DNA from: Treponema sp.
GTDB lineage: Bacteria; Spirochaetota; Spirochaetia; Treponematales; Treponemataceae
Assembly (NCBI GenBank): GCA_017622055.1
Contig: JAGARY010000281.1
Coordinates: 1 to 20,558, forward strand
Direction: 5' to 3'
DNA length: 20,558 nucleotides
Numbering within the stretch: position 1 is the stretch's first letter; every line of letters begins with the position of its first letter. The notes under the pieces were generated by a model. It searched no databases, was not told the origin of the DNA, and was given only the letters and a program-made list of their open reading frames with translations. Both the position numbers and the translations under genes were made by a program. Positions 14,101 through 20,558 of this stretch are shown piece after piece.

Positions 14101-16413
14101 ATGTACACACCTTTATTAAAAATTAAACACAGTTCTGAAAATGATTCGTTGGCTATTGCTTATGCATTTTATAATCTTTTTAAAGATATTGTTGATTTGG
14201 AATCTCATTGTGATGCACAAAAATTATATTTTGCACTAGTTGATAAATTAAATCTTCAAAAACATTCAGAAAAAATTTGTGCTGCCTTTATTGAAAAACT
14301 CAAAAAAAATAGAAAACTTACACCTGTTGATAACAGAGAAAGATTTATTTCTCCTTTTGAATATAACGGAAAACTTCCAGAAAATTTCAATCAAGATTCT
14401 AATATTTATCAACATTGTGGTAGCTGGAAAAATTCTACAGTTAGAGAAGTAAATCTTCTTAGAGTTGTTTTTGCGGACCCAAAAATGAATTATTTTTCTA
14501 AACTTATTGCTATGACTTTTTTTATGTCGCCAGAGGCTTTTGTAAAAGATGGATATAAAACAATTTCTTCAGTTTCAATTCCTTCAAATGTAAAAAAAGT
14601 TTTTAATGATTTAGAGTCTGTAAAAGGTATTTATGATGTATTAAATCTTAATTTTGATGAAAGTTTAGTTTTACAAATGGGGTATAGGTCTGTTGCTTTT
14701 TCTGAGTTTTACAATGTTTGTAATACTATGTACAGAATAGAAGAAATGGGAAGATTTGAACTTCTTTCAAAACTAACTAACAAGCCTATAAAAGAAATAA
14801 GACAAATTCTAAAAATTAGCCAAAAACTTGTATCTTATGGATTTTTTACTGATGAAGGTGAAATTGAGGACGCCGCAATTGATGCAATTTATGAACACAA
14901 TATTAATTCATATTTTGTAGATATTATAAAAGATGAAAAAAATAAAAAAGTATATGGATTAGACTCTTTTAGTGTAAAACAAGAAAAAACAGATTTGGCA
15001 GTTCAATTTTTAAAAAGTAAAAATCCTTGTAATATTTTACTTTACGGGGCTCCAGGGGCTGGAAAAACAGAATATGCAAAATCTCTTATCAATGCTGCTG
15101 GGCTAAAAATGACAACTTATAAAAATGAAATAGAAGTGAAGGGGAAAGACGGAGACGCAAGTTTAAAGGGCTTGAGCAGATTGAATTGTTATCTTTCTTT
15201 AAAAAAGGAAGACTCAATTTTAGTTGTTGATGAAGCAGAATCGGTTTTAAAAACAATTGGGTGTCTTTTTGGAATGAAATATAGTCTTCCACAAAAGGGA
15301 ACTGTAAACAAAATGTTGGAAGAGTCGGAAAATAAAGTAATTTGGATTTTGAATTACACAGACGAACTTGATGAATCAACTTTACGAAGATTCACGTATT
15401 CAATTCGTTTTAATGAAATGCCAAAAGAAACTTTACGTTCAATAGCAGAAAAAAAGTTTTCTAGTATCAAAATGCCAAAAACACTTAAAACAGAAATTGT
15501 TGATATGTGTGGAAAATATCATGTTACTGGAGCTTCTGTAGAAAATATTGTAAAAGCGGTAAAAAGTATAGATTGCACTGGGCAAAGTGCGGAAAAAGTT
15601 ATGAGTGACGTAAAAAATGTTCTTGAAGCAAATTCTTCTCTTGTTTTTGGCAAAAAGAAAATGAGAGATTCAGTAAATGACTCTTATAATCTTGATATTT
15701 TGAACACTTCAATCCCTGCTGGCGAAATTGTTGAAATGATAGAAAATGCCATTGTAAACAAAGAAGAAAGTTTTGGAACTCCAGAAGGAATTCGAATGCT
15801 CTTCTACGGATTAAGTGGAACTGGTAAAACAGAACTTGCTCGCTATATTTCTGAAAAAACAGGAAAAAAACTTTTGTTAAAACGTGCTTCAGATATTATG
15901 GGAAAATATGTTGGAGACAATGAACAAAATATCAAAGATGCTTTTGAAGAAGCTGAAGAAACAGATTCAATTCTTCTTTTTGACGAAGCCGACTCTTTCT
16001 TTGCAAACAGGGAAAATGCAAATACATCTTGGGAAAGAACTATGGTAAATGAGTTTTTAACTCAAATGGAAGAATTTAGTGGAATTTTAATTTGTACTAC
16101 AAATTTAAGAAAAATTATGGACCCAGCAATGCAACGCCGCTTCCATATTCTAACAGAATTTAAACCATTAAATGAAACTGGAATAAAAACTTTGCTGGAA
16201 TCTTATTTTAAAGGTTTCATTTTTACAGAAGAAATGCTTGCTAGTTTAATAAAACAAAATTCCGTAACACCAGGGGATTTTGGAACTTTAAGAAGTAAAA
16301 TTCGTTTTATGGCAAAAGATAAAATTACTCCAGAGTTTATAATTCAAGAGTTGAAGAATATTCAAAAAGAAAAACATTCAACTTGTGGTGCAAGAATAGG
16401 TTTTGCTTCTTAA
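14101..16413 (+). CDS. Double AAA+ ATPase with unclassified N-terminal region
   Basis: Predicted 770-residue cytoplasmic protein. Residues 1 to about 300 match no domain I can name; the part near LLSKLTNKPIKEIRQILK looks like a winged helix. The first AAA+ module has Walker A GAPGAGKTE (Lys322), Walker B SILVVDEAES, a sensor-1 Asn in WILNYTDE and an Arg finger in LRRFTYSI. The second has GLSGTGKTE (Lys576), SILLFDEADSFF, sensor-1 TTNLRK and Arg pair MQRRFHI. Both look active and resemble the classic AAA (FtsH/spastin-like) group. ATG 14101 is chosen over an in-frame GTG at 14038 because GAGGA (14091-14095) is 5 bases upstream. The next gene follows after 38 bases, so the two are probably co-transcribed. 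A remodelling or unfolding role is likely; the target is unknown. Confidence 0.85.
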   Translation: MYTPLLKIKHSSENDSLAIAYAFYNLFKDIVDLESHCDAQKLYFALVDKLNLQKHSEKICAAFIEKLKKNRKLTPVDNRERFISPFEYNGKLPENFNQDSNIYQHCGSWKNSTVREVNLLRVVFADPKMNYFSKLIAMTFFMSPEAFVKDGYKTISSVSIPSNVKKVFNDLESVKGIYDVLNLNFDESLVLQMGYRSVAFSEFYNVCNTMYRIEEMGRFELLSKLTNKPIKEIRQILKISQKLVSYGFFTDEGEIEDAAIDAIYEHNINSYFVDIIKDEKNKKVYGLDSFSVKQEKTDLAVQFLKSKNPCNILLYGAPGAGKTEYAKSLINAAGLKMTTYKNEIEVKGKDGDASLKGLSRLNCYLSLKKEDSILVVDEAESVLKTIGCLFGMKYSLPQKGTVNKMLEESENKVIWILNYTDELDESTLRRFTYSIRFNEMPKETLRSIAEKKFSSIKMPKTLKTEIVDMCGKYHVTGASVENIVKAVKSIDCTGQSAEKVMSDVKNVLEANSSLVFGKKKMRDSVNDSYNLDILNTSIPAGEIVEMIENAIVNKEESFGTPEGIRMLFYGLSGTGKTELARYISEKTGKKLLLKRASDIMGKYVGDNEQNIKDAFEEAEETDSILLFDEADSFFANRENANTSWERTMVNEFLTQMEEFSGILICTTNLRKIMDPAMQRRFHILTEFKPLNETGIKTLLESYFKGFIFTEEMLASLIKQNSVTPGDFGTLRSKIRFMAKDKITPEFIIQELKNIQKEKHSTCGARIGFAS

Positions 16414-16451
16414 TGATTTGTTTTAGTTTTGTTTAATTATCAATTTTTTAT

Positions 16452-17054
16452 TTGGAGGTTAATTCGAATAACGAAATAGCAATTCCTGATACAATACATA
16501 TTATCAATTATACTGCTATGCCCACTTCAATTCTTACTTTGCTTGAACACTGTGTAACAGAATTTAACTTAACACATGGTACAAATATTGATTACAAACA
16601 AATGAATACTTGGTCACCATTTTTTGAGTGCGAAGAAGAGAAAGAGGGGTGGATTGAAATTTTTGTTGCAGGAGAACCTGTGGTAAAGAAAAAAATTGAT
16701 TGGATGAGTCAATCTAGCGAAGCAATAGATAACATAGTTTCGCAAACAATAACAGAAGTTCTTGAAGAATGGTATGAAAAAATAATAGCTCAAGAAAAAA
16801 TAAATAAAGAAAAACTCTTTGAATTGGAACAACAAAAAGAATATGAATTTCTTCTTGGGTATTATCAAACACATGACAAAGAAAAATATCCATTTTTTCT
16901 AAAAAAAGCAGCCTCAATATATCCCAATTATTATCGTTTTGAATTGCTAGAAATATATGATGGTGCTTGTGGAAAAAAGTATAAAAATGAAAAAATGGCA
17001 AAGTTTTTACGATTAAAAAGACGTGGTAATAAAGAACCAGCATATAAAAAATAA
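16452..17054 (+). CDS. Hypothetical protein, partner of the AAA+ gene (start codon uncertain)
   Basis: I do not recognise this family. The frame is open over about 200 codons: an N-terminal alpha/beta part (IPDTIHIINYTAMPTSIL...GWIEIFVAGEPVVKKKIDW), a charged helical stretch with coiled-coil character (VLEEWYEKIIAQEKINKEKL), and a basic tail (LRLKRRGNKEPAYKK). No signal peptide or membrane helix is present. The start is odd. GGAGG (16454-16458) is an excellent ribosome site, but the codon at the right distance (16464) is TCG, not ATG. The listed TTG at 16452 overlaps the ribosome site itself, and the first ATG (16518) would cut off a conserved-looking N-terminus. It lies 38 bases after the AAA+ gene and probably shares its transcript, which suggests a common function. 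Confidence 0.65.
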   Translation: MEVNSNNEIAIPDTIHIINYTAMPTSILTLLEHCVTEFNLTHGTNIDYKQMNTWSPFFECEEEKEGWIEIFVAGEPVVKKKIDWMSQSSEAIDNIVSQTITEVLEEWYEKIIAQEKINKEKLFELEQQKEYEFLLGYYQTHDKEKYPFFLKKAASIYPNYYRFELLEIYDGACGKKYKNEKMAKFLRLKRRGNKEPAYKK

Positions 17055-17064
17055 TATAAATTTG

Positions 17065-17070
17065 TATAAT
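17065..17070 (+). promoter_or_regulatory. Possible -10 box for the second GNAT gene
   Basis: A perfect TATAAT lies 39 bases before ATG 17110. The hexamer 17 bp upstream (ATATAA, 3/6) is a poor -35, so this is only suggestive. Confidence 0.3.
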
Positions 17071-17109
17071 AATAAATTGAACTAAAAAATAAAAAAAAGG
17101 AACCAGTAT

Positions 17110-17544
17110 ATGATTCGCGAAATTACAGAAAATGATTTTGATGGTTTAATGAAATTGTACGCACAATTGGGAGATAATCCAATTCCTCAAAAGTCGGAAG
17201 AAGTTTTGGGTGTGTGGAACAAGATTTTGCAAAATAAAGATTATCACATTATTGTGGCGGATGTTGATGGGGCGGTTGTTTCAACTTGCACTTGCGTAAT
17301 AATTCCAAACTTAACTCATAATCAACGCCCTTATGCTGTTGTAGAAAATGTTGTTACAGATGAAAATTATCGCGGAAAAGGGTATGCCACAGAATGCTTA
17401 AATTTTGCAAAAGAAATTGCCATCAAAAACAATTGTTACAAACTAATGTTGATGACAGGCTCCAAAAAAGAGACAACCTTGAACTTTTACAGAAACGCCG
17501 GCTACACAGATAAAACAAAAACAGCATTTGACCAAAGGGTGTAG
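17110..17544 (+). CDS. GNAT N-acetyltransferase
   Basis: Predicted 144-residue cytoplasmic acetyltransferase of the Acetyltransf_1 type. It starts IREITENDFDGLMKLYAQL, the usual GNAT first strand and helix. The core VVENVVTDENYRGKGYATECL carries the acetyl-CoA loop R-G-K-G-Y-A, and the end LMLMTGSKKETTLNFYRNAGY is the conserved C-terminal motif. AAGGA (17097-17101) lies 8 bases before the ATG. The protein is complete and of normal length. The acceptor substrate is unknown. It follows the hypothetical gene by 55 bases, with no terminator visible, so it may be a distal operon member. It converges on the DUF262-HNH gene, with a dispersed repeat between them. Confidence 0.92.
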   Translation: MIREITENDFDGLMKLYAQLGDNPIPQKSEEVLGVWNKILQNKDYHIIVADVDGAVVSTCTCVIIPNLTHNQRPYAVVENVVTDENYRGKGYATECLNFAKEIAIKNNCYKLMLMTGSKKETTLNFYRNAGYTDKTKTAFDQRV

Positions 17545-17576
17545 TAATTTAGAATTATGAATGAAGAATTAAGAAT

Positions 17577-17677
17577 GGACTGCCATGACCAAAAGGTCTC
17601 GCAGTGACGTAGCTAATATGTCATTGCGAGGAGCAAGGCGACGTGGCAATCTAGGAGAATTCAGGATTCTGAATTCT
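17577..17677. repeat. GTCATTGCGAG-type inverted repeat cluster, copy B, with hairpin
   Basis: Between the convergent GNAT and DUF262-HNH genes, a degenerate segment GACTGCCATGACC...CTCGCAGTGACG (17579-17609) faces GTCATTGCGAGGAGCAAGGC...GGCAATCTAGG (17621-17655). The latter matches the repeat at 7364-7396 in inverted orientation. Directly after it is a perfect hairpin, AGAATTCAG (17656-17664), loop GATT, CTGAATTCT (17669-17677). Together they could end transcripts from both sides. Confidence 0.75.
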
Positions 17678-17688
17678 GAATTTAAAAA

Positions 17689-17742
17689 CTAGTTATCGCT
17701 TTTTTTCAAATTACAGTCTGTGCAAAGCATTTGCAAGTTTTC
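17689..17742 (-). pseudogene. Detached C-terminus of the DUF262-HNH nuclease
   Basis: In the same frame, directly after the TAA at 17743-17745, codons read ENLQMLCTDCNLKKSDN and then TAG (17689-17691). This is the expected end of an HNH domain: the Asn of the HNH triad, a second zinc Cys pair (LCTDC) and the final N-x-x-K. It shows that the nuclease gene was once 17 residues longer plus the residue now read as stop. Confidence 0.8.
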
Positions 17743-18807
17743 TTAAACAGATTTTCCGCCTTTACTCCAAGGAACAATGTGGTCTCCAGCCATTTCTGAA
17801 AATTCAAAATGATTTTTACAAATTGGGCAAATTCCACCTTGTTGTTCATAAACAGTTCTTTTGTCGCGGTCCAAAAATGAGCGAATACTCAAATGTTTTT
17901 CTTTACCATCAAAAACATAATAATAAATCCCCGATTTTTTTGTAACATCTTCATCAGCCATCAAAGCCGCAACTTTTTCTTCCAGATTCACAGGATTCAA
18001 ATCTTTTCTATCTTTTCCAAGTCCATTTTGCGTATCGTGATAAGAATTATACAAAGTTCCCCATTCAATTCCCTTCATTTCCTTACGATATTTTGGAAAC
18101 AAAGCCACAACCCAATGAATTACACTCTGAAAATAAAGCCAAAGTTCCGTAGCGTCCCTATCATTTTGATGGGTTCCCATATAATTACAAATCAACGCAT
18201 CATCACTTCCCGCAAACCACCCAATCGCCTTTTCCAAAAGTTCCTGACGAATTGGGGAACCAGAAACATATTTATCACTCAAAAGTTTTGCCGCACAATT
18301 AGACTTAGAAAAAATCTTTTTTGCTTCCGCCGTCCAACTTCCTGCATAAACCGCATTCCGAATTTCCTGCGCCGTCAAACGCTCCCCAGCAATATTTATA
18401 GTTTTAAACCATTCAAGCTTTTCGCTAGCAGTTCCCTCACAAAAATAAACCTGAAGCTCATAATTCAAAATAGCCTCTTTTTCATCATCCTGCAAATTAG
18501 AAAAATACCGCAAATTATGAGAAAAATCTCCGTTCACATAACGACAAATGGAAATCGTCCTCTGTTGCCCATCCAAAACTTCAAACCTGCCATCCTCCCG
18601 AACAACCCAATACATCGTATTCAACGGAAATCCCTTACAAACTGTATCCATAACCGCCTGCTGCTGACTATCATTATAACAAAATTCCCTCTGATACGGC
18701 GGCCGAATATCCAAACGCCCATCATAACCAGTTACGCCGCCCTCGTTATCGTCTTTGTAATTTTGAACCAAATCTCTAACCGTAATTGAATGCAAATTAA
18801 TTGTCAT
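17743..18807 (-). CDS. DUF262 / HNH nuclease, truncated within the HNH motif
   Basis: Predicted 354-residue cytoplasmic protein of the GmrS-like DUF262 group. The N-terminal domain has IRPPYQREFCY and the DGQQR motif (Asp79-Arg83), which in relatives binds and hydrolyses nucleotides. A helical middle part follows, then a C-terminal HNH fold: CPIC (Cys327, Cys330) and GDHIVPWSKGG with His343. The protein stops at GGKSV, before the second zinc Cys pair and the remaining catalytic Asn. The missing part is present in frame after a single TAA codon, so this is a nonsense truncation. The nuclease is probably inactive unless the stop is suppressed. AAGGAAAA precedes the ATG. It lies downstream of the EcoRI-type methyltransferase in the same orientation, suggesting a restriction-modification-like unit. 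Confidence 0.85.
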   Translation of the reverse strand: MTINLHSITVRDLVQNYKDDNEGGVTGYDGRLDIRPPYQREFCYNDSQQQAVMDTVCKGFPLNTMYWVVREDGRFEVLDGQQRTISICRYVNGDFSHNLRYFSNLQDDEKEAILNYELQVYFCEGTASEKLEWFKTINIAGERLTAQEIRNAVYAGSWTAEAKKIFSKSNCAAKLLSDKYVSGSPIRQELLEKAIGWFAGSDDALICNYMGTHQNDRDATELWLYFQSVIHWVVALFPKYRKEMKGIEWGTLYNSYHDTQNGLGKDRKDLNPVNLEEKVAALMADEDVTKKSGIYYYVFDGKEKHLSIRSFLDRDKRTVYEQQGGICPICKNHFEFSEMAGDHIVPWSKGGKSV

Positions 18808-18830
18808 ATATTTTTCCTTTTGTTTATTTT

Positions 18831-18976
18831 CTGGGCAGTCCCCACTTTCAGTGGGTCGGGCTTTTCGCCATTCCGCTTTCGCTCCAGCCGCTTCCTTCGT
18901 CCGTTCGTTTCACTCACTCCCTCAGTCCAGTGGCCGCCTACGGCGTGGCTACAATCCCTACTGCAAAAAGCTGCTA
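18831..18976. repeat. GC-rich palindromic intergenic element, copy 2
   Basis: A GC-rich block sits between two AT-rich minus-strand genes. It holds the hairpins CCCACT-TTC-AGTGGG (18841-18855) and CGCC-TAC-GGCG (18935-18945), plus a TTCCGCTTTCGCTCCA segment shared in outline with the element at 6777-6897. It begins with CTGGGC, like the end of copy 1. No gene is supported. It separates the methyltransferase from the nuclease gene and may reduce read-through. Confidence 0.6.
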
Positions 18977-18983
18977 CACAAAA

Positions 18984-20060
18984 TTATTTCTTTTTGATTA
19001 GGATGCGTGCGTAGATACTTTGATAAAGTTCTCCCGTCTCGTAATCCCTAAACGCAGCTGGTTTTGTATCAGTTTCTAAATGTTTTCTGTACAAAGTACC
19101 TTTTGCATTGATTGTATATTTTCCAGTGGGCATTCCGTTTTTATCAAGAATTTCCATTCTTTTTTCACAGGTAAAATCACAACTTCCAACAATTCCCAAA
19201 GCCACAATTTCAAATTGTTCTGGATTATATTTATCTAAAAATGTTATTGGAACACCAATTATCCCATTGTAATCTTGTGGAATGTCAGAAGTTTTATCAA
19301 CATTGATTGCATCATAATTTTCGTATTTTGGATATTCTTCTTCTGTAAAATTTTTGTACAGAATTAAATTTTCATGATGCTTTGGAATATCGAGATTTGT
19401 AAACCAATTTACACCAGAAACACGAATCATTCCTTCTTTATGATTTGAAGCAGTTGCAATATCCTCATAGGAAGATATGAAATGTGCAGCTCCACCTTTA
19501 AAACCATAACCAAGCCATAGTTTATTATTTTTGATTAATTTGAATATTTCTTTATACGTTATTGCATTTTGATGTCCCACAATAATAAACTTCTTATCAT
19601 ATTCCACCAACTGTGCAACATATTCTCGGAACAAACTAACTGGAGGATTCGTCACCACAATGTCGGCTTGTTTTAAAAGTTCAATGCATTCTTTACTTCT
19701 AAAATCTCCGTCGCCCTTTAATTCTTTTACTTCCACAGTAGAAAAATCTGTACTAGTGTTGTCATTTGGATTTCCGTAATAATCAAGCCAAACTGCCTTC
19801 TCACAATCATTTTGACTAAATAAATCCACATCCTGGTTTTTGTAGCAAGTTGTAATAAGACGCTTTAATCCCCATTCCTTAAATTTCAACGCAAAAAATC
19901 TAAAAAAATTAGAAACCCTCGGATCATCACAATTACACAAAACAGTTTTCCCGTAAAAATGTTCTTTGTAATGACTAAGTTCTTTTTCAATATCACAAAG
20001 TTGTGTATAAAATTCGTCGTTTTTATTTTTCTTCGCTGATTTTAATGTTTCGTTTGCCAT
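18984..20060 (-). CDS. Adenine-specific DNA methyltransferase, EcoRI family
   Basis: Predicted 358-residue enzyme that would transfer a methyl group from S-adenosylmethionine to adenine N6 in a specific DNA site. The family is recognised from KNDEFYTQLCDIEKELSHY, the cofactor region TVLCNCDDPRVSNFF, and GHQNAITYKEIF, together with the ending LYQSIYARILIKKK. The catalytic motif IV reads TNPPVSLFREY: Asn138-Pro-Pro-Val141, where adenine methyltransferases normally have Phe, Tyr or Trp. The codon is GTT, one change from TTT. Reduced activity is possible. GGAAT lies about 8 bases before the ATG. No EcoRI-like endonuclease gene is present; the DUF262-HNH gene downstream could be the partner. The promoter is overlapped by one of four XRE-type operator sites. 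Confidence 0.9.
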   Translation of the reverse strand: MANETLKSAKKNKNDEFYTQLCDIEKELSHYKEHFYGKTVLCNCDDPRVSNFFRFFALKFKEWGLKRLITTCYKNQDVDLFSQNDCEKAVWLDYYGNPNDNTSTDFSTVEVKELKGDGDFRSKECIELLKQADIVVTNPPVSLFREYVAQLVEYDKKFIIVGHQNAITYKEIFKLIKNNKLWLGYGFKGGAAHFISSYEDIATASNHKEGMIRVSGVNWFTNLDIPKHHENLILYKNFTEEEYPKYENYDAINVDKTSDIPQDYNGIIGVPITFLDKYNPEQFEIVALGIVGSCDFTCEKRMEILDKNGMPTGKYTINAKGTLYRKHLETDTKPAAFRDYETGELYQSIYARILIKKK

Positions 20061-20074
20061 AAAATAATTCCATA

Positions 20075-20103
20075 AATATATTTAGGTATAAATAAATATT
20101 CAA
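20075..20103 (-). promoter_or_regulatory. Promoter of the methyltransferase gene
   Basis: On the minus strand, TTGAAT (20098-20103, 4/6), 17 bp, then TATATT (20075-20080, 5/6). The start would lie about 8 bases before the ATG's ribosome region. Operator site 1 overlaps the -10 and site 2 sits just upstream of the -35, so the XRE regulator should be able to block it. Confidence 0.55.
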
Positions 20104-20176
20104 AATACCTTTTGGTAATAATAATACATTATTATACCTTTAGGAACTTATTTCAAGCAAAAATTACCTTTTGTCA
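20077..20176. promoter_or_regulatory. Four evenly spaced operator sites between methyltransferase and XRE genes
   Basis: A 12-base motif of consensus TACCTTTWGGTA occurs four times in the same orientation: TATATTTAGGTA (20077-20088), TACCTTTTGGTA (20106-20117), TACCTTTAGGAA (20135-20146) and TACCTTTTGTCA (20165-20176). Start-to-start spacing is 29, 29 and 30 bp. The second copy has perfect inverted arms (TACC/GGTA) around four Ts, as expected for a dimeric XRE-type regulator. The divergent XRE gene is the obvious source of the binding protein. Confidence 0.75.
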
Positions 20177-20189
20177 ATAAACATAACTT

Positions 20190-20534
20190 ATGAGTTTTTG
20201 GAAAAATGTTGATAAAGAATTAGAATACACAGGAAAGACACGCAAAGAATTAGCTGCTGAGGTAAATTTTCCAGATTCATACATTTCAAAAGGAATCTCT
20301 CGAAACAGCATTCCTTCTGCTGATTTAGCATTAAAAATAGCTCACGCATTAAATGTTCCTCTAGAAATTTTATTGGACATAAAAACCACAAAATCCCCAT
20401 CACAAAAAGAAACTGAACAAAACCAACTTCGCTTATATCGCAAATATCACAACTTAATAGAAAAAATGGAAAGTTTTTCAGAAGAGAAACAAACTGTCGT
20501 AAACAATTTGCTAGACAACTTAGAAAAGCTATAA
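20190..20534 (+). CDS. XRE-family transcriptional regulator
   Basis: Predicted 114-residue DNA-binding protein. A HTH_3 domain covers about residues 7-61: TRKELAAEVNFPDSYISKGISR forms the helix-turn-helix and IPSADLALKIAHALNVPLEILLD the closing helices. The last ~45 residues are a charged helix (RLYRKYHNLIEKMESFSEEKQ) that may dimerise. It is longer than classic restriction-modification controller proteins (about 80 residues), nearer to phage- or ICE-type repressors. It is divergent from the methyltransferase gene, and the shared 129-base gap contains four regularly spaced operator-like sites, so it probably regulates both genes. No Shine-Dalgarno site precedes the ATG, so the exact start is less certain. 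Confidence 0.88.
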   Translation: MSFWKNVDKELEYTGKTRKELAAEVNFPDSYISKGISRNSIPSADLALKIAHALNVPLEILLDIKTTKSPSQKETEQNQLRLYRKYHNLIEKMESFSEEKQTVVNNLLDNLEKL

Positions 20535-20558
20535 AAAAGAATCTTGAAAAAATTCTAA

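Noticed and set aside
17893..18789. 298-codon plus-strand frame antisense to the DUF262-HNH gene
   Set aside because: Its product is low-complexity and rich in Ile, Asn, Arg and Phe. It is the mirror of a well-recognised gene and has no ribosome site or domain.
20538..20556. Hairpin AGAAT/ATTCT after the XRE gene as a terminator
   Set aside because: A 5-bp AT-rich stem at the window edge, with the downstream sequence not visible.

Overview
The window is AT-rich (coding and intergenic DNA alike), with bacterial Shine-Dalgarno sites and sigma70-type promoters. It has no tRNA or rRNA gene, insertion sequence, integrase or CRISPR array. Gene content points to a saccharolytic, gut- or rumen-type spirochaete, probably a Treponema. 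The clues are a YesM/YesN-like two-component pair, a lipoprotein glycoside hydrolase with a relaxed lipobox, a cytosolic cellobiose phosphorylase and GC-rich dispersed intergenic repeats. The taxonomy is inferred from the kind of proteins seen, not proven.

Layout. (1) 1-2575: the 3' part of a membrane sensor histidine kinase, coupled to an AraC-type response regulator. (2) 2600-4125: a sodium:neurotransmitter-family symporter with its own promoter and a strong bidirectional terminator. (3) 4160-6725: cellobiose phosphorylase on the minus strand, with a near-consensus promoter and a LacI-type operator at the start of the transcript. (4) 6777-7503: a GC-rich hairpin element, cytidine deaminase with a promoter that predicts a leaderless mRNA, and a GTCATTGCGAG-type inverted-repeat cluster. 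(5) 7509-11282: a two-gene heterodimeric ABC exporter (TM287/288 or BmrCD type) preceded by a 28-codon upstream reading frame with a perfect ribosome-binding site. (6) 11444-13191: a surface lipoprotein GH5 glycanase whose barrel is interrupted by a carbohydrate-binding-like insert; its promoter also predicts a leaderless mRNA. (7) 13406-17544: two GNAT acetyltransferases flanking an unusual double-AAA+ ATPase and a hypothetical partner. (8) 17620-20534: a restriction-modification-like locus made of a DUF262-HNH nuclease cut short by an in-frame stop codon, an EcoRI-family adenine methyltransferase with an altered catalytic motif, and a divergent XRE regulator.

How the genes fit together. The GH5 enzyme would cut beta-glucan or mannan outside the cell and cellobiose phosphorylase would split imported cellobiose inside, its gene being derepressed by sugar through a LacI-family repressor encoded elsewhere. 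The two-component pair is of a class that usually controls carbohydrate uptake. In the last block the XRE protein probably governs the methyltransferase through four near-identical sites spaced 29, 29 and 30 bp apart, one of which overlaps the methyltransferase -10 box. That block is the best candidate for an undescribed defence-type locus, and it looks partly decayed. The AAA+ gene and its partner are the other candidate.
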